Of a stretch of DNA of 5,090 nucleotides, positions 1 to 5,081 are shown piece after piece (position 1 is the stretch's first letter; the number at the start of each line of letters is the position of its first letter). A program made the position numbers and the translations under genes. Source of the stretch: Candidatus Dojkabacteria bacterium (GTDB lineage Bacteria; Patescibacteriota; Dojkabacteria; GCA-002793355); NCBI GenBank assembly GCA_015489555.1, contig WFZN01000017.1, positions 1 through 5,090 on the forward strand, written 5' to 3'. The notes beneath the pieces were generated by a model. That model made no database searches, was not told where the DNA came from, and saw only the letters and a list, made by a program, of their open reading frames with translations.

Positions 1-1
1 T

Positions 2-628
2 GAAAATACAGAATATGCGATCAAAATTGTAGAGAAATACGACAAGTATATCAAATATGTGTCCACTTTTTTGAGCTACAGTGGGGGAAGCAGTATACCC
101 ACTAATACTCCAACTTTTCAACTCATAAAATATGAACCAGTATTCTCATTTCTATTATATAAGCATAAATCCCTAGCAGATATTCCTATCCAGTCTATAG
201 AGACATTTTCCAACTACGGTGATTTCTCTGTGCTCGCCACAATTCATCCGGATATTTTTGTGAAAGTAAGGAGTTTACTAGAGAGTGGTCACAATTATCA
301 GGCAGTAGAGGAAGCTTTTAAAATAGTTAGAGAAAAGTTAAGGGAGTTAACAGGAGAAGAACAAGCCCACAAGGCCTTTTCCTCAAATAATAGTAGCAAA
401 ATCTTCCCCAAACCTGCTAAAACAAAAACTGAGGAAGAGTTCAGGGAGGGAGTAAAATTTTTGCATATGGCAATACAGAAGTTTAGAAATGAAAAATTTC
501 ATCAATTATCAAAACCACTAGCCTTAGATAGAGCTCTCAAATATATAATATTGGCTAGCTTAGGATACGAATTAATTGTAGACGAAGAACCAAAAGACAT
601 CACATATAAGGACATCGACCAACTATGA
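2..628 (+). CDS. HEPN-domain protein, TIGR02391/Hypoth_ymh type, 5' partial
   Basis: The frame is open to the left window edge (first complete codon at nt 2), so the true start lies outside. A GTG at 59 is only an internal candidate, because the 19 codons before it read as normal protein. About 208 residues are visible. The C-terminal part fits the TIGR02391 (Ymh) family: an 'IHP.I..KV..L...GHY..AVEEAFK.v.eklReLTG' like stretch at about nt 239-358, then a variable linker, then the helix with RNEKFH (nt 485-502). That gives the Rx4H signature of HEPN ribonucleases, with the usual polar residue (N) after the Arg. HEPN proteins are commonly metal-independent RNases in toxin-antitoxin, abortive infection and phage contexts; RNase activity here is inferred. 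The N-terminal roughly 75 visible residues are not recognised. The stop codon overlaps the next small ORF by ATGA, suggesting translational coupling. Confidence 0.8.
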   Translation, partial: ENTEYAIKIVEKYDKYIKYVSTFLSYSGGSSIPTNTPTFQLIKYEPVFSFLLYKHKSLADIPIQSIETFSNYGDFSVLATIHPDIFVKVRSLLESGHNYQAVEEAFKIVREKLRELTGEEQAHKAFSSNNSSKIFPKPAKTKTEEEFREGVKFLHMAIQKFRNEKFHQLSKPLALDRALKYIILASLGYELIVDEEPKDITYKDIDQL

Positions 629-750
629 CAATTATTGATAGACAAGTCAAGGAATCCCTAAAATTTTGGCAAGGCACAAGCGTAGAGCAAGCCCACAAAA
701 ATCTAGAAGAGCTTATTGATATTATTAAAAATTTGGAGTTGGTGGAGTAG
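625..750 (+). CDS. 41-residue acidic ORF coupled to the HEPN gene
   Basis: ATG at 625 overlaps the TGA of the HEPN gene (ATGA, 625-628) and the frame ends at TAG 748-750. The product is 41 residues, begins MTIIDRQVKES and ends KNLELVE. It has 8 acidic and 5 basic residues, one Trp (W15), and heptad-like Leu/Ile spacing that suggests one or two helices. A weak AAGGA lies at 608-612, 12 nt before the ATG, so reinitiation from the upstream gene seems more likely than independent initiation. I do not recognise the family. A short acidic helical protein overlapping a HEPN RNase could be an antitoxin or a partner subunit, but that is inference. It could also be a fragment of a longer gene. It ends 12 nt before the convergent PIN gene stop. 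Confidence 0.5.
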   Translation: MTIIDRQVKESLKFWQGTSVEQAHKNLEELIDIIKNLELVE

Positions 751-762
751 GGTAATTTCTTC

Positions 763-1159
763 TTACAAGGTAACAACCTTTGGTAATTCTTGCTTATCCA
801 AACGTTTCAATTTTTTAAAATCATTATCAAAACTTACAATAGTACAACTCTGGGTTTTTGATATAGTGAACAAAAGAATATCTACCATATCTATATTAGA
901 AGTTTGATAAAACCCTAACGCGTAAATTATAGCGTCTTTATTATCCCCCAAAACCCAATCTGGCGCTAAAAAAGCCTTTAAAGTTTTTACAATCTCTTTT
1001 TTAGGAACCTTATATGTAAATCTTAAATGATATATCACCTCAATAAGCACAATTGGTAAAAATCTTGACTGCACTCTTAGTTTTTTGAACATTCTCAAAA
1101 AACCTTCTAACTTTTATTTTTTGAGAGGGCACATCATCTAATAAAAAACGCAAAATAAC
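763..1159 (-). pseudogene. PIN-domain (VapC-like) nuclease, 5'-truncated and frameshifted
   Basis: The surviving frame (TTG 1098 or ATG 1092 down to TAA 763) gives about 111 residues. It holds three of the four PIN acidic positions: Glu in PIVLIEVIYHL (E20 of that frame), Asp in NIDMVD (D70/D73) and Asp in SFDNDF (D91/D93). The missing N-terminal part lies upstream in another frame: from 1159 it reads VILRFLLDDVPSQ and on to RRFFENVQ, the first helix of a PIN domain. Removing one A from the A6 run (1081-1086 on this strand) joins RRFFENVQ to KLRVQSRFLPIVLIEV with the normal PIN helix-strand spacing. Before VILRF the expected 'DTN' with the first catalytic Asp is absent, and the sequence becomes the antisense of the neighbouring peptidase gene. 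VapC-type PIN proteins are about 130-140 residues; the repaired fragment is about 128. It is probably inactive. No VapB-like antitoxin is visible. Confidence 0.75.
1081..1086 (-). other. Frameshift site in the PIN gene (A6 run)
   Basis: On the coding (minus) strand, GTTCAAAAAACTAAG contains six A. One extra base here explains the switch between the N-terminal PIN frame (ending FFENVQ) and the C-terminal frame (KLRVQSRFLP). It may be a real mutation, a sequencing homopolymer error, or less likely a slippage site. Confidence 0.55.
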
Positions 1160-1164
1160 AAAGG
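1160..1164. other. Putative rearrangement or deletion junction between two 5'-truncated genes
   Basis: PIN homology (minus strand) stops at about 1159, just where the DTN motif should appear. Plus-strand peptidase-like coding (a GHGFRVPPYALIY stretch in frame 2) runs from about 1163 with no start codon before it. Two divergent genes therefore lose their 5' ends and any shared promoter region at the same point. The exact base cannot be fixed by eye. Confidence 0.5.
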
Positions 1165-1179
1165 ACACGGATTCCGTGT
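1165..1179. repeat. Perfect 7-1-7 bp palindrome ACACGGATTCCGTGT
   Basis: ACACGGA (1165-1171) and TCCGTGT (1173-1179) are exact reverse complements around a single T. It sits within a few bases of the inferred junction between the truncated PIN and peptidase genes. It could be an operator remnant between divergent genes, or a hairpin that promoted the rearrangement; chance is possible but unlikely for 14 paired positions with no loop. Confidence 0.6.
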
Positions 1180-1232
1180 ACCACCTTACGCATTGATATA
1201 TCCCGATGAAATTCCCCCCGTGGAAGGAATAA

Positions 1233-2051
1233 TTTATAAATACAATCTTTCTTTATTGGGACTTATCAGGCGCCCTAGATCCTAACTCTGGTAAAATTGG
1301 AACCTATAGTGATGTTCTGGATCTTGTCATACTTTTAAGAATACCAGAACTAGAACGAACAAACACCCCCAGATTTACAAAAGGTTTTCTTATCCATGAA
1401 TTTGCTCATGCAAACTCAAGGATGGTATTCACTCTGCTAGAGAGAGGGCCCTCACGTATTATAAAATCAACCCGCGGAGGGTTTGTAACCAGGCATCCCC
1501 GCCACCCAGAGATAGGACCAGAATACGGGAATCTCTTTGAAGAGGGGTTTGCGGAAAGATTCAGAGGAGAATATATGAAAAAGTATATTCCTCCCCACGT
1601 GTACTCCAGTCTAGTCGCCACCTTGGAATTCGGTCCGCTAGACTTGGAGGCGACCATTCCCTTTTATAATAATACACACCCGGGATTCCCCTTTCCAATG
1701 CCTCTTAAATATATGTTCTTCACCCCTAGTGGGGAACCTTCATTTGGTACAAGCCAGTTAGCTGGTGCTGTCTTTGATATTCTTTGTAGGAATATACCAG
1801 ACCTGTGGGATGTAGTAGTAAAGGCTAGAACAGACCCGTATTTTCTCAAACAAATTCCCAAAATGATAGACTCCATAGGAGGAGGCCTATACGGTGAATT
1901 GTTAAAAACTCCATATAACTACCAAGATTTCTTAAAAGCACTTAGAACTGTAATAGAAGCTGTTGGTGGTCACCAACAAGCCGTGGTGGCAAACTCTCCA
2001 GCTCTAAATAGGAAATGGCAACAGTTAATAAGATTAGACGCGACCATTTAA
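1233..2051 (+). CDS. HExxH zinc metallopeptidase (gluzincin-like), 5' end disrupted
   Basis: The continuous frame runs from just after TAA 1230-1232 to TAA 2049-2051. The first ATG (1422) lies downstream of the active site, so a model starting there loses the catalytic motif. HEFAH is encoded at 1395-1409, preceded by the hydrophobic GFLI, and EEGFAE at 1539-1556. This is the zinc-binding HExxH plus a downstream Glu ligand about 45 residues later, as in gluzincins. The C-terminal half has amphipathic helices and no recognised second domain. No ATG, GTG or TTG occurs in this frame between 1233 and 1421. Plausible N-terminal coding (PPYALIYPDEIPPVEGIIY) lies in frame 2 from about 1163 to 1237; dropping one A at 1238-1240 joins it to NTIFLYWDLSGALD. 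The gene therefore seems both frameshifted and 5'-truncated, and is probably a pseudogene unless the sequence is wrong. Its start region is visibly richer in G+C than its neighbours. No signal peptide or membrane segment is visible in what remains. Substrate unknown. Confidence 0.65.
   Translation, partial: FINTIFLYWDLSGALDPNSGKIGTYSDVLDLVILLRIPELERTNTPRFTKGFLIHEFAHANSRMVFTLLERGPSRIIKSTRGGFVTRHPRHPEIGPEYGNLFEEGFAERFRGEYMKKYIPPHVYSSLVATLEFGPLDLEATIPFYNNTHPGFPFPMPLKYMFFTPSGEPSFGTSQLAGAVFDILCRNIPDLWDVVVKARTDPYFLKQIPKMIDSIGGGLYGELLKTPYNYQDFLKALRTVIEAVGGHQQAVVANSPALNRKWQQLIRLDATI
1238..1240 (+). other. Probable one-base frameshift in the peptidase N-terminal region
   Basis: Frame 2 reads protein-like up to EGIIY (ending 1237) and then hits a TAA after about 16 more codons. 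Frame 0 starts reading well at the same place (NTIFLYWDLSGALDPNSG). Removing one A of AAA 1238-1240 merges them into one frame leading to HEFAH. Confidence 0.4.
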
Positions 2052-2082
2052 TGTAAAATTCAGTAAACAGCTAACCTTATGA

Positions 2083-2130
2083 CCTTTTAAGATTGTTGAA
2101 AATACTAAAGAAACGTTAAAAGGCCTAACG
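2083..2130. repeat. Overlapping inverted repeats downstream of the peptidase
   Basis: CCTTTTAA (2083-2090) pairs exactly with TTAAAAGG (2116-2123). A second stem, CGTTA (2114-2118) with TAACG (2126-2130), uses overlapping bases, so the two are mutually exclusive. No T-run follows, so this is not a convincing intrinsic terminator. It is followed by an (AT)n tract at 2145-2155. The stems are short in AT-rich DNA and may be chance. Confidence 0.25.
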
Positions 2131-2197
2131 CCACATACTTAAAAATATATATATAGATCTTTTACGGTTGACAGCCAAGATTAAAAAACCTTCTCCC

Positions 2198-2206
2198 TGT
2201 TAAAAT
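2198..2206 (+). promoter_or_regulatory. Extended -10 element for the GIY-YIG gene, leaderless geometry
   Basis: TGTTAAAAT is a TGn extended -10 followed by TAAAAT (5 of 6 to TATAAT). It ends 5 nt before ATG 2212, so transcription would begin at or within a base or two of the start codon. No Shine-Dalgarno site could fit. There is no -35 at normal spacing; TTGACA at 2168-2173 is 27 nt away. The radical SAM gene shows the same geometry. Confidence 0.55.
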
Positions 2207-2211
2207 ACCCT

Positions 2212-2790
2212 ATGTCACAACTGTCTCTAATCTTTACCGGACCTTACTACTTTACAAAATCCCCCAATATTTTTAACCTTCCTGCAAAATATTCGGCTGT
2301 TTATTTGTGGACAGTGCCACAAGAAGACAAAAAATCAGCCCTTATACACTATATCGGCGAAACCCAAGATGTTAGAAAACGTTTCTTTGAACACTTACAA
2401 CTTATTTTTTCATTAAATTACGGAATCTTTGATAACAAGGCATTACAAAAAGGAGAATTAAAGATTATATGGCCCGGTTTTTGGCGCACTAAGTTAAACT
2501 TTGATCCAACTAAAATTACAGCAATCTATCAAGAGCTTAACAAAACAATAACGGAATATATAAATCTTTTAGAATTTTATGTATCAACTCCGATAAGTGA
2601 CCAGAGAATTCGACGTAATATAGAGGGGCATTTGGCGATTTATTTAAAGAAGACAGAGTATAAAGGGATTTATCCCCCCGATACCCGTACAGGGATAAGT
2701 CCACAACCACTTGATATAGCTGTAACCATAGATTTTAGTTACTTAAAATCACGTCAAGTAGTAGGTGTAGCTAAAAATTTAAGAATTTAA
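2212..2790 (+). CDS. GIY-YIG nuclease-family protein
   Basis: A 192-residue protein that is intact from ATG to TAA. The GIY-YIG fold is visible from about residue 28: AVYLW (29-33) stands for the GIY strand and HYIGET (46-51) for YIG. RKRFFEHL (55-62) then carries the conserved Arg and His. A Glu within NIEGHLAIYL (E138) is the likely metal-binding catalytic Glu. GIY-YIG proteins cut or nick DNA in repair, restriction and homing. This one has neither a UvrC-type partner domain nor a recognised homing DNA-binding tail, and ends in a short unrecognised segment after about residue 155. It stands alone: 160 nt follow the peptidase and about 140 nt of non-coding DNA follow it. The start is favoured by the extended -10 only 5 nt upstream, implying a leaderless mRNA. 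Target DNA is unknown; a defence or mobile-element role is inference from context. Confidence 0.75.
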   Translation: MSQLSLIFTGPYYFTKSPNIFNLPAKYSAVYLWTVPQEDKKSALIHYIGETQDVRKRFFEHLQLIFSLNYGIFDNKALQKGELKIIWPGFWRTKLNFDPTKITAIYQELNKTITEYINLLEFYVSTPISDQRIRRNIEGHLAIYLKKTEYKGIYPPDTRTGISPQPLDIAVTIDFSYLKSRQVVGVAKNLRI

Positions 2791-2932
2791 CCCACATTTT
2801 TAAACATAATATAGTAACCCTTGGGACCTTTATTCCTTTAAACACTTTTTGCTTTTATAAAATAAAATCCCTATCAAAACTTATACAAAGGAATAGTTTT
2901 AAGTTTTTACGACAGTCATTATTGGCGTACGA
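2791..2932. other. AT-rich non-coding spacer
   Basis: No convincing coding frame on either strand. It lies between the convergent ends of the GIY-YIG gene (+) and the interrupted ORF (-), and holds two interleaved inverted repeats described separately. Confidence 0.5.
2831..2907. repeat. Two interleaved perfect inverted repeats (pseudoknot order)
   Basis: TATTCCTTT (2831-2839) is complementary to AAAGGAATA (2887-2895), and AAAACTTA (2876-2883) is complementary to TAAGTTTT (2900-2907). The arms are ordered A, B, A', B', as in an H-type pseudoknot. The second stem alone, followed by T5 (2904-2908), could act as a weak terminator for the GIY-YIG gene. Both stems are AT-rich, and the 4-nt loop over a 9-bp stem would be tight. 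Confidence 0.3.
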
Positions 2933-2946
2933 CTAGGTATACCTAG
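2933..2946. repeat. Perfect 14-bp palindrome CTAGGTATACCTAG
   Basis: CTAGGTA (2933-2939) and TACCTAG (2940-2946) are exact reverse complements with no spacer. It covers the last codons and TAG stop of the minus-strand interrupted ORF. No T-run follows on either strand, so it is not a terminator. It could be a protein-binding or recombination site. Confidence 0.5.
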
Positions 2947-3259
2947 CATCTACCTCTCTAAATCTCTCAATATCGCCTTTTGTTATTGAAATTGCACGGC
3001 TATAAGCTTCAGAGACACTCACAGGCTCAGCAACCAGATTTGAAGGAACCTGCCTAACATCGCCCCCTCTCCTCTTAACCGCTCTTACCCCTTCTACAAA
3101 ATGACCGGGATAAGCGTGATATAAGCAATACCCCCCCGTGTTCTACCTATAAATAATTTGCAAGGGCCTAAAGAATCTCTGATAAATAGCATCTTTTGGT
3201 ACCATCGTGACCTGGTTTTCAGCTGGCACAATCACGTTAAGAGACTCCTGCTCAAACAT
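2933..3259 (-). pseudogene. Interrupted 108-codon ORF of unknown function (in-frame TAG)
   Basis: From ATG 3259 the minus strand reads in one frame to TAG 2935-2933, broken only by TAG at codon 39 (3145-3143). It begins MFEQESLNVIVPAENQ. After the stop it continues with GGYCLYHAYPGHFVEGVRAV, then a basic KRRGG and a hydrophilic helical tail to DARYT. The sequence looks like real protein on both sides of the stop. An alternative is two compensating indels: the +1 frame reads LGPCKLFIGRTRGG over codons 31-43 and would rejoin the main frame if one G were added to the G7 run (3131-3137). I do not recognise the family. It lies 27 nt downstream of the radical SAM gene on the same strand. TAATAT (3263-3268) sits 3 nt before the ATG and may be a -10. 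It is either a pseudogene, a sequence error, or a recoded gene. Confidence 0.5.
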
Positions 3260-3286
3260 AGCATATTACATCAATTCCAGGCCACT

Positions 3287-4063
3287 TTAATGCTCAATAA
3301 CTCTTATAACCCCCTCTAACCTTCTAATCTCTACAACCTCTCGCTTGCTAAATTCTACCTTAAAATACCTGCGAGCAGTTTTGTTTAATAACTCAATATA
3401 ATAGATCGGCACACTATACGCCCGTAGTGTAGAAACTAGCTCTTTTAACTGCTCAATCTCTCCCGGCCAAACAGGTGCAATAAATGCATATACATTAATT
3501 CCTGCAGCTTTTAATGTTTTTAACACATTTATTCTTACATTAGGTAGCGGTGCGTATGGTTCAATCTCTCTAAATCGGTTTTTGGGTATTACGCTTATAC
3601 TTACTCCTACGGTTAGGCCTGCAGTTTCTATATTTTGGGTTTGTAATGCCAACTTTTTTAAAAGATCTAGATCACGAAGTATTAAAGCAGACCGTGTTAG
3701 TATCTCAAGTTGTACATTAGCTTGTGTATTAAGCCACGTCTCTAACATTTTTCTTGTTAATTTAAATTGTGCCTCTTTTGGTTGATACGGATCTGTAACA
3801 GAGGAGAGTAGTACTTTTTTACCTTGCAACTTCTTTTGTTTCTTTTTTAATTCTTGTCCAAAATTGTTAACATCATCAACCTTAGGAATTACCCAATTCC
3901 CCCAACTTCGTTGTAAATTGTTAACATTATCTGACAGGCCATATTTGCCTGCAACAAATTTTGCCATAAACTTTGCATAACAGTATTTACATCCAAATCC
4001 ACAACCAATGTAAGGGTTAATTACAAAGCCTACACCCGGTAAACGGGAAGGAGTAATAAGCAC
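3287..4063 (-). CDS. Radical SAM protein, SplB-like (COG1533 type)
   Basis: A 258-residue protein with the 4Fe-4S cluster motif CX3CX2C at C21, C25 and C28 within NPYIGCGFGCKYCYA (16-30). Other signatures of the SplB/COG1533 group follow in order: SSVTDPYQPKEAQFKLTR, ILTRSALILRDLDLLKKLA, and VGVSISV with EPYAP and a Pro-rich APVWPGE further on. The cluster reduces S-adenosylmethionine to a 5'-deoxyadenosyl radical; the substrate is unknown. Although the group is named after spore photoproduct lyase, most members are not proven lyases, so I give no gene symbol. GTG 4063 is chosen because a stop lies three codons upstream, the Cys motif starts only about 20 residues in, and an extended -10 ends 5 nt before it. 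The length is in the range of short members, and the gene looks intact. It follows the EEP gene by 79 nt and precedes an interrupted ORF by 27 nt. Confidence 0.85.
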   Translation of the reverse strand: MLITPSRLPGVGFVINPYIGCGFGCKYCYAKFMAKFVAGKYGLSDNVNNLQRSWGNWVIPKVDDVNNFGQELKKKQKKLQGKKVLLSSVTDPYQPKEAQFKLTRKMLETWLNTQANVQLEILTRSALILRDLDLLKKLALQTQNIETAGLTVGVSISVIPKNRFREIEPYAPLPNVRINVLKTLKAAGINVYAFIAPVWPGEIEQLKELVSTLRAYSVPIYYIELLNKTARRYFKVEFSKREVVEIRRLEGVIRVIEH

Positions 4064-4068
4064 TAACG

Positions 4069-4077
4069 ATTATAGCA
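4069..4077 (-). promoter_or_regulatory. Extended -10 TGCTATAAT for the radical SAM gene, leaderless geometry
   Basis: On the minus strand, TGC plus a perfect TATAAT (4074-4069) is followed by 5 nt (CGTTA) and then GTG 4063. This is the consensus extended -10, with no good -35 at 16-18 nt. A transcript would start essentially at the GTG. It gives the radical SAM gene its own promoter inside the EEP-radical SAM interval. Confidence 0.6.
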
Positions 4078-4142
4078 CCCCATAAAGAGTAGTAACGGGC
4101 ATAGGGCTTGGACTTTAAAAACACATCTGGAATAATATAACC

Positions 4143-5081
4143 TTATATTTCCCCCAACAGTTTTTTAAACCTAGTAATAAGTCTTCTAAACGTACTACGA
4201 CTCTTAAAGCCTAAGTTACCATATAAAGCCATGTGATCACAACCTTGGCCGCCGTCTAACCGTGTAGTACCCGGACTTTGCCCAAGCACCTTAAGGTATC
4301 CGTCTTCTATAAAATTGCTAACCGCAAAGTCAAATGTGCGAATTATTATCTTATTATGGTGTGTTTTATAAGGAGGGTTTTTCTCTACAATACCGCTTAT
4401 ATAGCGTAATGGTCTACCAGCCCAACCCTTTTTAAAATACTTGTTCCACTCTTGTATCACCTCACCGTTTTCCCGCCAAGGGTCAAAATTAAAATCTCCA
4501 ACTATTATTACGTTCTTACTCTGTATAAGAGGCTCTTTCATAAAAGGTAACTTTTCAAATATACTACGTATAAGCCATGTTCTACAAGGGGCTCGTACTT
4601 TTTTTGAAGGTAGATGCACATTAACAACGTCAAACGTTTCTTGAAAATGGGTCTGTACAGTTACTGCCATTACCAAAAAATCATTATCGCAAGCTCCTAT
4701 CATTGGGCTAATTCTGCTAGTTGTAGTATATGCACCAAGGGGTATTCCCTTAATGTAACCAAATTTTTTGTGCACAGCAATGTACGTAAATTCGTTTCTA
4801 GCGTTGCCAACAATTGTATAATCCTTTCCAAGCAGCTCACGAACTGGATTTTTAATGTTGTAACTGCATATTTTATCAGAATTTGTCTCATTACTACCAA
4901 AACACTGCCAGGGGGCAAGCATTTCTTGTAACGTAATAATGTCTGGTTTAAGCTTAGCAATATTTTGCTTAAGTCTTTTAAAGACCTTTATGTGACAAAG
5001 ATTATTTTTGTATTTTATACAGCTTGGAAAGATGTTTCCAAGATTTGCATCAAGTAATGTAAACCTAATTGTAGAGGGCAT
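4143..5081 (-). CDS. Endonuclease/exonuclease/phosphatase (EEP) family protein
   Basis: A 312-residue protein from ATG 5081 to TAA 4143, intact. EEP landmarks appear in order: N13 in LLDANLG, E53 in DIITLQEML, H156 in VVNVHLPSK, D196 and N198 in GDFNFDP, D251 in RTFDFAVSN, and D282-H283 in GCDHMALYGNL. These are the metal-binding and catalytic positions of the DNase I/exonuclease III/Mg-dependent phosphatase fold, so the protein is predicted to be an active phosphodiesterase or phosphomonoesterase. Substrates in this family range from DNA to phosphoinositides and sphingomyelin, and the sequence alone does not choose between them. It ends with a strongly basic tail (about 292-308, rich in R and K) that could bind nucleic acid or membrane. 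No signal peptide is visible at the N-terminus. Only 9 nt upstream are in the window, with no clear Shine-Dalgarno; its promoter lies outside. Confidence 0.8.
   Translation of the reverse strand: MPSTIRFTLLDANLGNIFPSCIKYKNNLCHIKVFKRLKQNIAKLKPDIITLQEMLAPWQCFGSNETNSDKICSYNIKNPVRELLGKDYTIVGNARNEFTYIAVHKKFGYIKGIPLGAYTTTSRISPMIGACDNDFLVMAVTVQTHFQETFDVVNVHLPSKKVRAPCRTWLIRSIFEKLPFMKEPLIQSKNVIIVGDFNFDPWRENGEVIQEWNKYFKKGWAGRPLRYISGIVEKNPPYKTHHNKIIIRTFDFAVSNFIEDGYLKVLGQSPGTTRLDGGQGCDHMALYGNLGFKSRSTFRRLITRFKKLLGEI

Noticed and set aside
59..61. GTG as the start of the HEPN gene
   Set aside because: The frame stays open and protein-like to the window edge, with no stop and no clear ribosome binding site. 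The gene is more likely cut by the window.
767..780. Hairpin AAGGT-AACA-ACCTT as a terminator between the converging small ORF and PIN gene
   Set aside because: Only 5 bp, inside the PIN coding end, and not followed by a T-run on either strand.
1641..2048. Repeated GCGACCATT at about 1650 and 2040 (encoding L-E/D-A-T-I)
   Set aside because: Nine bases in the same reading frame of one gene, without wider similarity; likely chance.
2168..2173. Perfect TTGACA as the -35 of the GIY-YIG promoter
   Set aside because: It is 27 nt from the -10 at 2201, far from the usual 16-18, and no -10 lies at the right distance from it.
2933..3145. TAG reassigned to an amino acid in this genome
   Set aside because: The same frame, and the 41-residue ORF at 625-750, end in TAG, and no other gene here needs readthrough. 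A nonsense mutation or indels are simpler; not formally excluded.
2933..4063. Radical SAM plus small ORF as a RiPP (modified peptide) system
   Set aside because: The radical SAM protein is SplB-like without a SPASM or RRE-type domain, and the small ORF has no leader-core peptide character.
4614..4931. Plus-strand open frame antisense to the EEP gene, and similar antisense frames at 3582-3785, 4441-4644 and 1664-1876
   Set aside because: They lie opposite genes with complete catalytic motifs and show no motif or start signal of their own.
4951..4975. Near-palindrome AGCAA-TATT-TTGCT
   Set aside because: It falls in the Lys/Leu-rich coding stretch of the EEP gene and is explained by codon content.
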